Assembly (NCBI RefSeq): GCF_009768885.1
Contig: NZ_WSQA01000001.1
Location: 558,001 to 622,000 of the forward strand
Source: Sphingobacterium humi
GTDB lineage: Bacteria; Bacteroidota; Bacteroidia; Sphingobacteriales; Sphingobacteriaceae
Direction: 5' to 3'
Length of the DNA: 64,000 bases
Shown piece by piece: positions 8,375-18,854 of this stretch. Position numbers and translations under genes: made by a program. Each line of letters begins with the position of its first letter. Positions within the stretch are counted from its first letter, which is position 1. Under the pieces are notes generated by a model. That model made no database searches, was not told the origin of the DNA, and saw nothing but the letters and a program-made list of their open reading frames with translations.

Positions 8375-10018
8375 ATGTTAACAGCAATTATTTACATCCG
8401 TGTCAGTACAGACGAACAAGCACAAAAAGGATACTCTCAGCGTAGCCAGGAAGAAAAATTGAATAAATATTGTAAAGACAATCATATTGAAATTGTCCAG
8501 ACCATATTCGAAGACCATTCGGCAAAAAACTTTGAACGTCCGGCATGGACTGCCATGATGAAACATTTAAATATGAATAAATCTACGAGACCGCAACTTA
8601 TTCTATTTACTCGTTGGGATCGGTTTAGCAGGAATACGGCGAATGCTTATTATACGATCACTCAACTTCAAAAGCTCGGCATTGAACCTCAAGCTACAGA
8701 CCAACCTTTGGACATGTCGATACCTGAAAACAAAGTATTACTGGAAATGTATATTGTCACAGCAGAAGTAGAAAATGACCGCAGGTCTTTGAATATCAAG
8801 CAAGGCATACACAAAGCCAAAAAGGAAGGACGATATATGGGGCGGGCACCCATAGGTTATCTCAATATATCTTTACCAGATGGAACAAAAACAATAGTTC
8901 CCCGTGAGCCAGAGGCAACATTGATTAAAAAGGCATTTGAAGAGTTTGATGAAAATACATCGGTCCGCTCTTACTATAAAATTGTTCTCAAAACAGGGCT
9001 AAAATGAAGTTTAAATGCTTTCTTCAATATACTTCAAAATCCGGTCTACTGTGGTAAAATAAAGGTTCCTTCTTTAGATGGAAAAACTATACTAGAGGTT
9101 CATGGTATCCATAATCCCTTAATTTCAGTAGAACTTTTTAATGATGTACAATCAAGAATAAAACGACGTGACAAAAAATACGTTAAACAAAGTACCAATA
9201 GTGAACTTATGTTTAGGGGAGTTCTCAATTGCCCTCTTTGTTCAAAAAAAATTTCAGGAAGCGGTTCTCGTGGAAGATCTCAAAAGTATTTTTATTATCA
9301 TTGTACCTCTTCTTGTGGTTATCGGATAAGAGCAGCCAAAGTAAATGATAATTTATTATCAGGAATAGGTCGGTTAAAACCAGACATCGCTTATGTTCCA
9401 ATATTCCAAAATCTTTTAACAACGACTTACGAAAAAGTATATCAGCAAAAATCTATTGATAAAACCAATATCAATAGATCATTACATAAAATGATAGAAC
9501 GAGTTGCTAATGCAAGGGAGCTTTTAGTAAAAGGTACAATTGACGAAGAAGATTACCACTCAATAAAATCAGACTGCGAAAACAGAATTGATATTCTAGG
9601 CGCACAACTCAACGATGCTTATAAACTTGATTTACAGCAGAAGCGAAGTTTTAAAAAGCTCGCATCATCCTTTTTAAAACCTATGTGTCTCTTTCAAGAT
9701 ACCGACAATTCTATCATATTAAAAGTGGCTTCTCTTTTTCTAAATGAGAATTTAATCTATAATAATACTAACATTACAAATTATCTTAAAGATGAAGTCA
9801 AGATAGTATATGGATTCCAATATCTAAATAGTGAAGAGAATTTTGAAGAAGCAACAACGTGTAATTTTAGCAAAGAACAACAAGAGTTAATCACAAGCAT
9901 TATTAAAATTGAACTGGATAAAGGAAATAAAATATCGATTCAAAAAGCTATCAAAATTTTATCTTTCCTAACAAGGCTGATGGAAATTTGCATTTCTACG
10001 AAAATGAAATCGGATTGA
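8375..10018 (+). pseudogene. Large serine recombinase interrupted by an in-frame TGA
   Basis: The first part (8375-9007, 210 aa) is a serine recombinase: catalytic domain YIRVSTDEQ, then the recombinase domain (GRAPIGYLN). A single TGA at 9005-9007 (codon 211) ends it. The same frame stays open after the stop to 10018, continuing the recombinase domain (SLNAFFNILQNPVYCGKI) and the zinc ribbon (CPLCSKKI...HCTSSCGY), for 547 codons in all, a normal length. No frameshift is needed, so one nonsense mutation explains the break. The fragment from ATG 9209 lacks the catalytic serine. It was probably the mobility gene of this island, now dead unless the TGA is read through or is a sequencing error. 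Confidence 0.85.
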
Positions 10019-10168
10019 ATTCAAGCGGTTCGAAACCTGTCAACATATTCCCACAATCTTACCTTTTAACCCAAAATTAGTACAAGATGCTACTTTTATG
10101 ATTCTTTAATTAAAGGGAATTTTTTACAGGAAGCCTTGCTATAGTATAAACAAGGGATTAAAATGAAA

Positions 10169-10204
10169 AATGGCACCATTTGTCTTCCAATGGCACCATT
10201 TGTC
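10169..10204. repeat. Two 16-bp direct repeats next to tRNA-Pro
   Basis: AATGGCACCATTTGTC occurs at 10169-10184 and 10189-10204 with a 4-bp gap. Each copy contains a small interrupted palindrome (AATGG-CA-CCATT). They lie 8 bp from the 3' end of tRNA-Pro at the island border, so they could be part of an attachment or recombination site. Confidence 0.6.
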
Positions 10205-10211
10205 GTTTTAG

Positions 10212-10285
10212 TCGGGGTGGCAGGATTCGAACCTACGACCTCCACATCCCAAATGTGGCGCGATACCGGGCTACGCTACACCCCG
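10212..10285 (-). tRNA. tRNA-Pro (anticodon TGG)
   Basis: Read on the minus strand, this 74-nt sequence folds as a cloverleaf: acceptor CGGGGTG/CACCCCG with discriminator A, T-arm with GGTTCGAATCC, and anticodon stem CCACA/TGTGG around the loop TTTGGGA, giving anticodon TGG for proline. CCA is not encoded. Its 3' end points at the defence island, the usual arrangement when islands use a tRNA end as a landing site. A consensus promoter lies just upstream (10311-10342). Confidence 0.96.
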
Positions 10286-10310
10286 ATTAGGTATCACCTT
10301 TATTGTGGCA

Positions 10311-10342
10311 CAAATATACAATCTTTACATATTGCCTGCAAA
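10311..10342 (-). promoter_or_regulatory. Bacteroidota-type promoter of tRNA-Pro
   Basis: On the minus strand the -33 box TTTG (10342-10339) and the -7 box TATATTTG (10318-10311) are exactly 20 bases apart, a perfect match to the Bacteroidota housekeeping promoter. Transcription would start near 10304, about 20 bp before the tRNA. Confidence 0.8.
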
Positions 10343-10558
10343 ACCTATTTTCATCCATTTTATTAACCCCCTGATTATTTGACAAATAATTTAACATTAA
10401 CTTTTTCCAAGCATAATTTATCGCGTAAAAATGGCGTATTCCGGGCGATAACTAGTATATTGCCCTTGAAATTATTATTTGCTAGATTTTTTTCCGAAGA
10501 AAGAAAGGCTTGGCCAAAACAAGGTTTTCTTTTGATCGTTACTATTTAAAAAGGGAAT

Positions 10559-11446
10559 ATGAAATTGAAGTATCTATCTATTGGGCTTGCGATGTTGGCA
10601 ACCGCGTGTCAAACGGATTCCAAAAACAACAATGCCAACGCCGACAGCAATCTGAGGGAAGATACGGGGGAGTATACCCTATCCAAAGCCGATATGCTTC
10701 AAGATTATATTGACGCCTTAGATAGTACAGATGTCAACAGCATTGGCAAAGCGAATGCAAAATTCAAAGAGCTTTTTAATCAGGGCGACAGCCTGAACAA
10801 TGACTTGGCAGTGGTGTATTTCATCGACTTCATGGACAAGGTGTCACTTTATGGACATCAATCTGCAATTGACGATGAATTGGATTACAGTTCCTTGGTG
10901 GATATTGAAGTTAATGGTGGAAAACCTGCAGATGCTGTGGAGGATGGCTATAAAAAGATCAGTCAGAATGGATACCGCATCCGTCAGTCTGAAGGCATGT
11001 ATAGTATTCAAATCAATCCATTTTACATCCAAAAAGAGTTTTACCCCTACATTTCAGGCAACATGGAAATTATGTTGCAGCAAATTGCCAAAGAAAACCT
11101 AGAGGGATATGCCGAGGATGCGGCTATCATTATCCCATTCCAAAGTTTGGTGCAACGCGTTATTTGGTGGGAAGATTTCCTGAAGAACAATAATAATAAA
11201 GCTTACAGTCCACTTGCGAGGGAGCAATACGGCCGATATTTCAATGCCCTAACTATTGGCATGGACAATACCCCTGCTATTGAAAGCGAGCAAATAGCCC
11301 CCTATTTTCAGGAAGCCTATAGCTATTTAAAGGACTTTGCACCAGCATCCGACAGTTACAAACAGCTTCAACCTTACATTGAACTCTTAGAAAAAGGAGA
11401 AATTGAACAGGCGAAAGGCATGGTGGCCGACCTATTAAAACATTAA
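10559..11446 (+). CDS. Putative lipoprotein, unknown function
   Basis: This is a 295-residue protein with a lipoprotein signal: a short hydrophobic stretch ending in the lipobox LATAC, so Cys17 would be lipidated. After a short Asn/Ser/Asp-rich linker the mature part is acidic and appears mostly helical, with no motif I recognise. A start 49 bp upstream in another frame is only a shadow. It is followed by an Smr-domain gene on the same strand with a 41-bp gap. It probably sits at the inner leaflet of the outer membrane or on the cell surface. No function is assigned. Confidence 0.75.
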   Translation: MKLKYLSIGLAMLATACQTDSKNNNANADSNLREDTGEYTLSKADMLQDYIDALDSTDVNSIGKANAKFKELFNQGDSLNNDLAVVYFIDFMDKVSLYGHQSAIDDELDYSSLVDIEVNGGKPADAVEDGYKKISQNGYRIRQSEGMYSIQINPFYIQKEFYPYISGNMEIMLQQIAKENLEGYAEDAAIIIPFQSLVQRVIWWEDFLKNNNNKAYSPLAREQYGRYFNALTIGMDNTPAIESEQIAPYFQEAYSYLKDFAPASDSYKQLQPYIELLEKGEIEQAKGMVADLLKH

Positions 11447-11487
11447 TTTTATATTCTTTTTCCGGAGTCAATTCCTATTTTTGCGGC

Positions 11488-11793
11488 ATGGCGCGATCTC
11501 TTCCCAAACCAGCAAAAACAGTAGACCTGCATGCAACTGCATTTATGGACGATCTTGACGATTACGATCAGGATGAATTACTGGCCGAAGCAATCAGCTA
11601 TTTTCGCGAACAGTTAGACGCTGCCATTTACTGGGAATATCCGGAGATTAAGTTTATCCATGGCAAAGGGACAGGCAATTTAAGACGTGCTGTATACGAA
11701 GAATTACAGCGGTATAAACAAGCTGGTGCAATCGCCAATTATTACCCAGCCTATCACAATGAAGACATTGTAGTGGTCCATATCGGCTTATAG
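11488..11793 (+). CDS. Smr/MutS2-type small domain protein
   Basis: This 101-residue protein consists of one Smr domain: VDLHATAF near the N-terminus (the DLH motif), then FIHGKGTGNLRRAVYEEL with the conserved HGxGxG loop. Smr domains bind branched DNA or cleave RNA; stand-alone versions are common in Bacteroidota, and their target here is unknown. The 3' end overlaps the convergent secreted-protein gene by 6 bp. The domain call is confident; the reaction is not. Confidence 0.85.
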   Translation: MARSLPKPAKTVDLHATAFMDDLDDYDQDELLAEAISYFREQLDAAIYWEYPEIKFIHGKGTGNLRRAVYEELQRYKQAGAIANYYPAYHNEDIVVVHIGL

Positions 11794-12894
11794 CACCTTG
11801 ATGCGATACACCTGAAACGGATATTGAACCTTATCTTCCCCATTATTCCATTGCGGCAACAATTGCATCTGCGCGCAAGAAAAGTACAAATATCCATCCG
11901 CGCCTACTCCCAAGGAATCTGGCCATAGCAAGCGTGGATCCTGCACAACTAGCTCGATGCTCCCATCAGGTTTTAATCGCTTAATACTATAGTCCAAGGA
12001 ATTGGTTAAGTAAATATTTCCAGCAACATCGGCAACCAATCCATGGGTTACTCCCACCGCTCCCATATCTTCAATTTTATCCACCAAATCCATATCGCTT
12101 AGCTTTTCATCAGCCAAATAGCTGCTGGCAATGCGATAAAGATGCGTACCATTTATAGGTTTAAAATAAAACCATGCATTATCCTTCGTGAGGGCAATGC
12201 CATTTACATTCGAACTAAAGGGCTTTCCATCCTTATTACGCATTTCTTTCCCCTCATAAGAAAGAACCAATTGTGGATCTGACAAGGTGTATTTCGAGGA
12301 ACTTAACACCGTCCTGCTTTTCCCAGTTTTTAAATCGAGCACCACAATACCAGCCTGGCCGGGATCCGATAGGTAAGCCTTTTGCCGCTCGGTATCTACA
12401 CGCACATCATTCAAACCGGAACGTCCTTTATTTAAATCGTCAAAGGTATAGATGCGAATCAGACTATCGTTCTTTAAATCAAAATGCATGAGCTTAAATT
12501 GACCATCAGTCTGCACGCCTGCAGCTGCATTACCGAATATGGAACCCGAAGCAGCGGGTTTACTATCCAATACCCAAAGCTGATCTTGGTTATCTACATA
12601 TATATCCTGCACATTTACATAATGTTCCAGTTCTGGCCCCTCCGTTAATTGCCATTTATAATTGGGGAAGGGTTTCATTTTCCCCTCCACAATCTCAGTC
12701 ATCCCAAACAAATAAGGATCACGATGCGGGAAAGAAACAAATACGCGATTTTGATTGGATACCGACACACCGATAGGTTGAGACCGATCGAAAGAGGCGA
12801 CAACCTCCAATTGATTAGCGTTAGCATCTTCTTGAGCCTGAGCAGGCTGTATTATCGCAAATGCAAGGACAATTCCGGAATATATTGACTTCAT
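11788..12894 (-). CDS. Secreted major royal jelly / Yellow-family protein
   Basis: The 368-residue product begins with a signal peptide (cleavage probably after PAQAQ). The rest resembles the MRJP/Yellow beta-propeller family: VQDIYVDNQDQLWVLDS, LNDVRVDTERQKAYLSD, VNGIALTKDNAWFYFKP and LYFSCAQMQLLP are typical blade segments. Bacterial members have no firm reaction; some related propellers (SMP-30 type) are lactonases. It is probably periplasmic or extracellular. It is convergent with the Smr gene and stands alone, with the tmm gene divergent on the other side. Confidence 0.75.
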   Translation of the reverse strand: MKSIYSGIVLAFAIIQPAQAQEDANANQLEVVASFDRSQPIGVSVSNQNRVFVSFPHRDPYLFGMTEIVEGKMKPFPNYKWQLTEGPELEHYVNVQDIYVDNQDQLWVLDSKPAASGSIFGNAAAGVQTDGQFKLMHFDLKNDSLIRIYTFDDLNKGRSGLNDVRVDTERQKAYLSDPGQAGIVVLDLKTGKSRTVLSSSKYTLSDPQLVLSYEGKEMRNKDGKPFSSNVNGIALTKDNAWFYFKPINGTHLYRIASSYLADEKLSDMDLVDKIEDMGAVGVTHGLVADVAGNIYLTNSLDYSIKRLKPDGSIELVVQDPRLLWPDSLGVGADGYLYFSCAQMQLLPQWNNGEDKVQYPFQVYRIKVL

Positions 12895-13066
12895 ATTTTA
12901 TATCAATTTACATCTATAACCTAAACGCTTATATTTCCCAATTTATGATATTTATAATGGATTTAAGCAATTAAGGTCGAGCGAATACATCTTTTAATAA
13001 CCATTCGTTATTTTGCGTAAATTTTAAGCAAAACAACCCTCCTTTCCCTAACTATTCGATATATTA

Positions 13067-13098
13067 TTTGCTATTTACGATATTTTTCCGTACATTCG
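13067..13098 (+). promoter_or_regulatory. Bacteroidota-type promoter of tmm
   Basis: TTTG at 13067-13070 and TACATTCG at 13091-13098 (TAnnTTTG with one mismatch) are 20 bases apart. Transcription from here would start near 13104, leaving an untranslated leader of about 230 nt before the monooxygenase. Confidence 0.55.
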
Positions 13099-13103
13099 TC
13101 AGT

Positions 13104-14721
<1,618 letters not shown>

Positions 14722-14758
14722 GCCAACACTTCTTTATTACAACACCTATCATAAAAAC

Positions 14759-14792
14759 AAGAGTCCAAACGCTTCTGCATTTGGACTCTTTC
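14759..14792. terminator. Bidirectional terminator between tmm and DUF1080 gene
   Basis: GAGTCCAAA (14761-14769) pairs with TTTGGACTC (14780-14788), flanked by A- and T-rich ends, between two convergent genes. Confidence 0.8.
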
Positions 14793-14808
14793 TATTCAGA
14801 ATAACTTG

Positions 14809-15810
14809 TTATTTCGCTGGTGTTAGGGTAATCTTTCTGAATTCGATTGGCCCATGATCCCCTTGAATATAAATCGGGCCTGCTTCCCCTTCTTTACTAT
14901 CCAAAGCACCCCCTGTAATGCCTGGAATTTCTTGGTTACTGATGATGGTTTTACCGTTCGCCACAATCGTTACTAAACGACCTACCAAGGTAACATCAAA
15001 CTTCTGCCATTCATTAGCCCCTAAGGTGGCCATTTCGTTTGGCGAAAGGAAACCATAGATAGCGCCGAAGAACAAGGTGCCTGGATGCTTATCTTTTGGT
15101 GAATCCTCAATCTGCACCTCATAACGACCTCTTAAATAAACCCCAGAGTTACTTCCTTCCGGATAGCGGAACTCGAAGCTTAGTTTAAAGTCATTAAAGG
15201 TCTGCTCGGTAATCAAATTCGCACCTGCACCCGCATTTGTTAAGATTCCATCTTTAACAGCCCATTGGCTTTTATCGTTAGAGGCCTTCCAACCGGTTAA
15301 ATCCTTCCCATTGAACAATTCAATCGGAGTACCCCACTCTGGTGCTTTTTCGCGCACTAAATAAGGAGCTTTAACCCCCGTAAAGGTATATTTCTCACCC
15401 GTATTGGATGTGATTGTTCCTTTTAATTCGGAACCTGCTAATTCCCCTTCGATAACAAAATCGCCTTCGCCACCTTCCCATTGTGGTGGAATTGCGAATG
15501 AAAACTTGCCATCTGCAAGTTTGATATGCGAGATCGGACGGTTACTACCGCTATCCCCTACCCAAGCACCTACTAGGGTAGCAAATCCGGAAAGCTTGAT
15601 TTCAATCCATGATGGAACTGCCGTACCTTTTTTATCGACGGTCAAATCCCAACGTCCTAACAAATCTTTCGATTCTTCCGGAATAGTCTGCGAAGCAGGG
15701 TTATGTACCTCTTCTTCGGCTTTCTTTTCCTCCTTAGCTTGGTTACAAGAGGTTAAGCTCATGCTCAGCAAGGCTGTAAATGCTAGTCCGGATGCAAATT
15801 GTTTAATCAT
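14809..15810 (-). CDS. DUF1080 lipoprotein (3-keto-glycoside hydrolase/lyase family)
   Basis: A 333-residue lipoprotein (lipobox LTSC; Cys22). Residues 45-150 form an extra beta domain (LLGRWDLTVDKKG...). Residues 160-333 are a DUF1080 / 3-keto-disaccharide hydrolase domain, a concanavalin-like sandwich, with ELFNGKDLTGWKA, FEFRYPEGSNSGVYLRGRYEVQI and GPIYIQGDHGPIEFRKI. Family members cleave sugars already oxidised at C3. The next gene on the strand is a secreted Gfo/Idh/MocA oxidoreductase (26 bp away), which could make or process the keto sugar, so the two look like an operon. Substrate unknown. Confidence 0.85.
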   Translation of the reverse strand: MIKQFASGLAFTALLSMSLTSCNQAKEEKKAEEEVHNPASQTIPEESKDLLGRWDLTVDKKGTAVPSWIEIKLSGFATLVGAWVGDSGSNRPISHIKLADGKFSFAIPPQWEGGEGDFVIEGELAGSELKGTITSNTGEKYTFTGVKAPYLVREKAPEWGTPIELFNGKDLTGWKASNDKSQWAVKDGILTNAGAGANLITEQTFNDFKLSFEFRYPEGSNSGVYLRGRYEVQIEDSPKDKHPGTLFFGAIYGFLSPNEMATLGANEWQKFDVTLVGRLVTIVANGKTIISNQEIPGITGGALDSKEGEAGPIYIQGDHGPIEFRKITLTPAK

Positions 15811-15836
15811 TTTTAATTAATTTATTGTTGGTTCTT

Positions 15837-17252
15837 TTATACGGTATAATACTGCTCCCAGCCTTTCCTTGGTGGCGGACCAACCAATAGGGCGTTTGCA
15901 AATTCGTTGTTTACAATTTCTTTTTTCTGCGGATCAAAATCAAACTTGGTATTCAGGCGCTGTGCAATCACACCTAAACAGAATACCTGACTCAATGGCC
16001 CAGCAATATCAAAGGAGGACCTTGTTTTTTCCTGGCCTTTACATGCTTTCAGGAAGTTAGCAAAGTGATTCGATGGCGAAACCGGCACCTCCGGTAACTT
16101 ATTCGCCAAATCCTTCGCTTTCTCTTCTGGAATAATACTTAAGGTGCTACCATGCGAGCCGCCCTTAAAGGTAAGGTCTTTTCCATAGATTATTTTACCG
16201 GGGTTCAACTTCGCTGGTTGCAAAGCACCCGTACTTGGGGGCGGAATGTTCGGATCTAAGCCCGACACGCCATATCCCGCAGGAATAGGTGGCAGGTTAT
16301 CCAATCCATCATACCACATAATATCTACGGCAGGCATGCGCCTGCGTTTCGGGAAATGGAACTTTAGGGTGGATGACATCGGGAAAAAGAAGGAGTTGTG
16401 ACCATCCAGTCGCACAGCCTCAAGGGAAGTCGGCAAGCCAAGTTCTAAAAACTCATGCGCCGTATCCAGAATATGGGCACCCCAGTCGCCCAAGGCTCCC
16501 ATGCCGAAGTCATACCAACAGCGCCATTGCCCATTGATAAAGTCTTTATTATAATTATGCCCTAGGGTTTGCATTTGCCATAAATCCCAGTCTAAACTAG
16601 CCGGAATTTGCTCTGCCGGCGGGAAGTTCTTCATCTTCACATCCCAACCATGCCAGCGGCGTGGCATATTCATATGCCCTACAATCTGCGTAACATCCTT
16701 GATGATTCCAGCATCTTTCCAAGCCTTAAACTGAAAGTAGTTGGCATCAGAGTGGCCTTGATTTCCCATCTGGGTCGCCAGCTTCGGATTTTTCTTAGCC
16801 TTCTGCATCATCAATTCCACTTCCAGGAAGGTGCGCGCCATTGGTTTTTCCACATACACATGCTTGCCAAGATCCAGCGCCATCATGGTAATCGGGAAGT
16901 GCGAGAAATCCGGCACACCTACGGAAACAGCATCGATCTGATTCCCCATTTTATCGAACATCTGCCGGAAGTCTTGGAAACGTGGAACATCCGGAAATTG
17001 CTGCAATATCGCTTGGGTATGCTTGGCGCCCATATCGACATCACAGAGTGCAACAATGTTACATAGTCCGGTTTTATGGAATTCCAACAATATCTCGGCC
17101 GCACGATTACCGATGCCTACAGCAGCGAGGTTCACCCGTTCATTCGGTTTAGCCATCAAAATGGAGCCCATACTACTGTTTGCCAACGCTACAGCACCGC
17201 CTGCCATAACCGATTTCTTAATAAAACTTCTACGCGAAAAATGGTGGTTCAT
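15837..17252 (-). CDS. Tat-exported Gfo/Idh/MocA-family oxidoreductase
   Basis: This 471-residue protein starts with a twin-arginine signal (SRRSFIKK, then a hydrophobic Ala-rich stretch), so it is exported folded with its cofactor. The Rossmann domain follows (VNLAAVGIGNRA, IVALCDVD), with the family motif EKPMART holding the catalytic-region lysine. The C-terminal half is the larger substrate domain of the secreted subfamily (GALGDWGAHILDTAHEFLELGLP). With the DUF1080 lipoproteins on both sides it fits the recently described 3-keto pathway of glycoside breakdown, oxidising or reducing a sugar hydroxyl. Direction and substrate are inference. Confidence 0.88.
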   Translation of the reverse strand: MNHHFSRRSFIKKSVMAGGAVALANSSMGSILMAKPNERVNLAAVGIGNRAAEILLEFHKTGLCNIVALCDVDMGAKHTQAILQQFPDVPRFQDFRQMFDKMGNQIDAVSVGVPDFSHFPITMMALDLGKHVYVEKPMARTFLEVELMMQKAKKNPKLATQMGNQGHSDANYFQFKAWKDAGIIKDVTQIVGHMNMPRRWHGWDVKMKNFPPAEQIPASLDWDLWQMQTLGHNYNKDFINGQWRCWYDFGMGALGDWGAHILDTAHEFLELGLPTSLEAVRLDGHNSFFFPMSSTLKFHFPKRRRMPAVDIMWYDGLDNLPPIPAGYGVSGLDPNIPPPSTGALQPAKLNPGKIIYGKDLTFKGGSHGSTLSIIPEEKAKDLANKLPEVPVSPSNHFANFLKACKGQEKTRSSFDIAGPLSQVFCLGVIAQRLNTKFDFDPQKKEIVNNEFANALLVGPPPRKGWEQYYTV

Positions 17253-17373
17253 AAATGAATGTCTAGGTTTATTTCTTTACCGTATATAGCTTAAAATTAA
17301 AAAAAAATATTAATTTCAATGCGATATTCCTAGATTATCATTAAACCTGTTACAATTTCAACAAAACTTTACT

Positions 17374-18774
17374 ATGAGACATAGCCTTAAAAAACCTTTC
17401 GCATGCTTATCCACGGCGGCCTGTGCCCTCCTATTCTTCGCAAGCTCCTGCCAAAACAACAGCCAGAACAGCGCAAGCGATGGATGGGAACCTTTGTTTA
17501 ACGGGAAAGACCTTAGCGGTTGGAAAACCATGGCCGGAAAAGCCCCCTATGCTGTAGAGGGTGATGCCATTGTGGGCACCATGACCAAAGGAACGCCCAA
17601 TAGCTTCTTGGTAACCGAACAGGAATACGGCGATTTCATCCTCGAACTGGAAATTAAGCTCGAAGGCAGTACCACCAACTCAGGCGTTCAAATCCGTAGT
17701 CATTTTGATGCAGCCGCAAATGATGGCAAAGGACGGGTATATGGTAGACAGGTGGATATAGACCCGACGCCAAGGGCCTGGTCTGGCGGCATCTACGATG
17801 AGGGAAGAAGAGAATGGCTCTATCCTTTAGACTTGAACCCCGATGCCAAAACAGCCTATAAGCCGAATGAATATAATAAAATACGCATTGAAGCCATTGG
17901 CGATGAAATGAAAACCTGGATAAATGGTGTGCCGGCCGCTCGTCTCTTAGATACGGTTGATAACAGCGGATTTATTGCCCTGCAAGTACACAGCATTCCC
18001 GACTCTTTGGATGGCAAAAAAGTATATTTCAAAAACATCAACATCCAAACCAAAGACCTTAAACCTACGGAATTCCCGACCAATATCTACATCGTAAATA
18101 CCAAGGCGAACGACTTAAGTAGCGATGAAAAAGCAGCCGGATATAGCTTATTGTTCAATGGCACAGACACAACCGGCTGGCGCAGTGCCCGTGGCGGTGG
18201 ATTCCCTGCCAGTGGCTGGAAAATTGAAAACGGCATTATCTCCGTCCAAAAATCAGATGGTGGCGAATCGACCAACGGTGGCGACATTATTACCGATAAG
18301 CAATACCAGGCTTTCGATTTATCCTTCGATTTTAAACTCACACCGGGTGCCAACTCAGGCGTAAAATACTTTGTCACCTTAAACGAGGAAACCAAAGGAT
18401 CGGCCATCGGACCAGAATATCAGATTTTAGATGACAAAGAGCATCCCGATGCCAAGCTAGGCAAAGACGGAAACCGCACCTTAGCTTCGCTCTACGACCT
18501 GATTACCTCCGACCGCAACCCTCGCCCGAGAAAACCAATTGGCGAGTGGAACAGAGGCCGTATCGTCGTTACACCTGAAAATAAAGTAACCTATTACCTC
18601 AATGGCTATAAAATGCTGGAGTTTGTTCGCGGATCGGAAGAATTCCGCAAACTCGTAGCCGGTAGCAAATACAAAGATTGGGACAAGTTTGGCGAAGCCG
18701 AGCAAGGCCATATCCTCTTGCAAGACCATGGCGACGCCGTATCCTTCCGCAGCATCAAAATTAAAGAACTGTAA
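17374..18774 (+). CDS. Lipoprotein with two DUF1080 domains
   Basis: This 466-residue lipoprotein (lipobox ASSC, Cys26) carries two DUF1080 / 3-keto-disaccharide hydrolase domains in tandem: residues about 40-235 (PLFNGKDLSGWKT, TNSGVQIRS) and about 255-466 (LLFNGTDTTGWRS, PGANSGVKYFV, GHILLQDHGDAVSFRSIKI). It is divergent from the oxidoreductase gene, with a 121-bp shared upstream region, so the locus probably works as one unit on oxidised glycosides at the cell surface. The duplication may give two specificities. Family call strong; substrate unknown. Confidence 0.87.
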   Translation: MRHSLKKPFACLSTAACALLFFASSCQNNSQNSASDGWEPLFNGKDLSGWKTMAGKAPYAVEGDAIVGTMTKGTPNSFLVTEQEYGDFILELEIKLEGSTTNSGVQIRSHFDAAANDGKGRVYGRQVDIDPTPRAWSGGIYDEGRREWLYPLDLNPDAKTAYKPNEYNKIRIEAIGDEMKTWINGVPAARLLDTVDNSGFIALQVHSIPDSLDGKKVYFKNINIQTKDLKPTEFPTNIYIVNTKANDLSSDEKAAGYSLLFNGTDTTGWRSARGGGFPASGWKIENGIISVQKSDGGESTNGGDIITDKQYQAFDLSFDFKLTPGANSGVKYFVTLNEETKGSAIGPEYQILDDKEHPDAKLGKDGNRTLASLYDLITSDRNPRPRKPIGEWNRGRIVVTPENKVTYYLNGYKMLEFVRGSEEFRKLVAGSKYKDWDKFGEAEQGHILLQDHGDAVSFRSIKIKEL

Positions 18775-18806
18775 GGAAGGTTAGACAAGAATTTACTATA
18801 AAAAAC

Positions 18807-18834
18807 AACAGGGCGCTAAATTTAGCGCCCTGTT
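18807..18834. terminator. Bidirectional terminator
   Basis: A perfect 14-bp inverted repeat, AACAGGGCGCTAAA and its complement with no spacer, between the convergent DUF1080 and OmpA genes. Confidence 0.85.
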
Positions 18835-18854
18835 TATGTTTAGCATAGTCTCTA

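Noticed and set aside
9005..9007. TGA as a selenocysteine or programmed read-through codon in the recombinase
   Set aside because: The position is not a catalytic or metal-binding site, no SECIS-like hairpin stands out after it, and nonsense mutation of a mobile-element gene is simpler.
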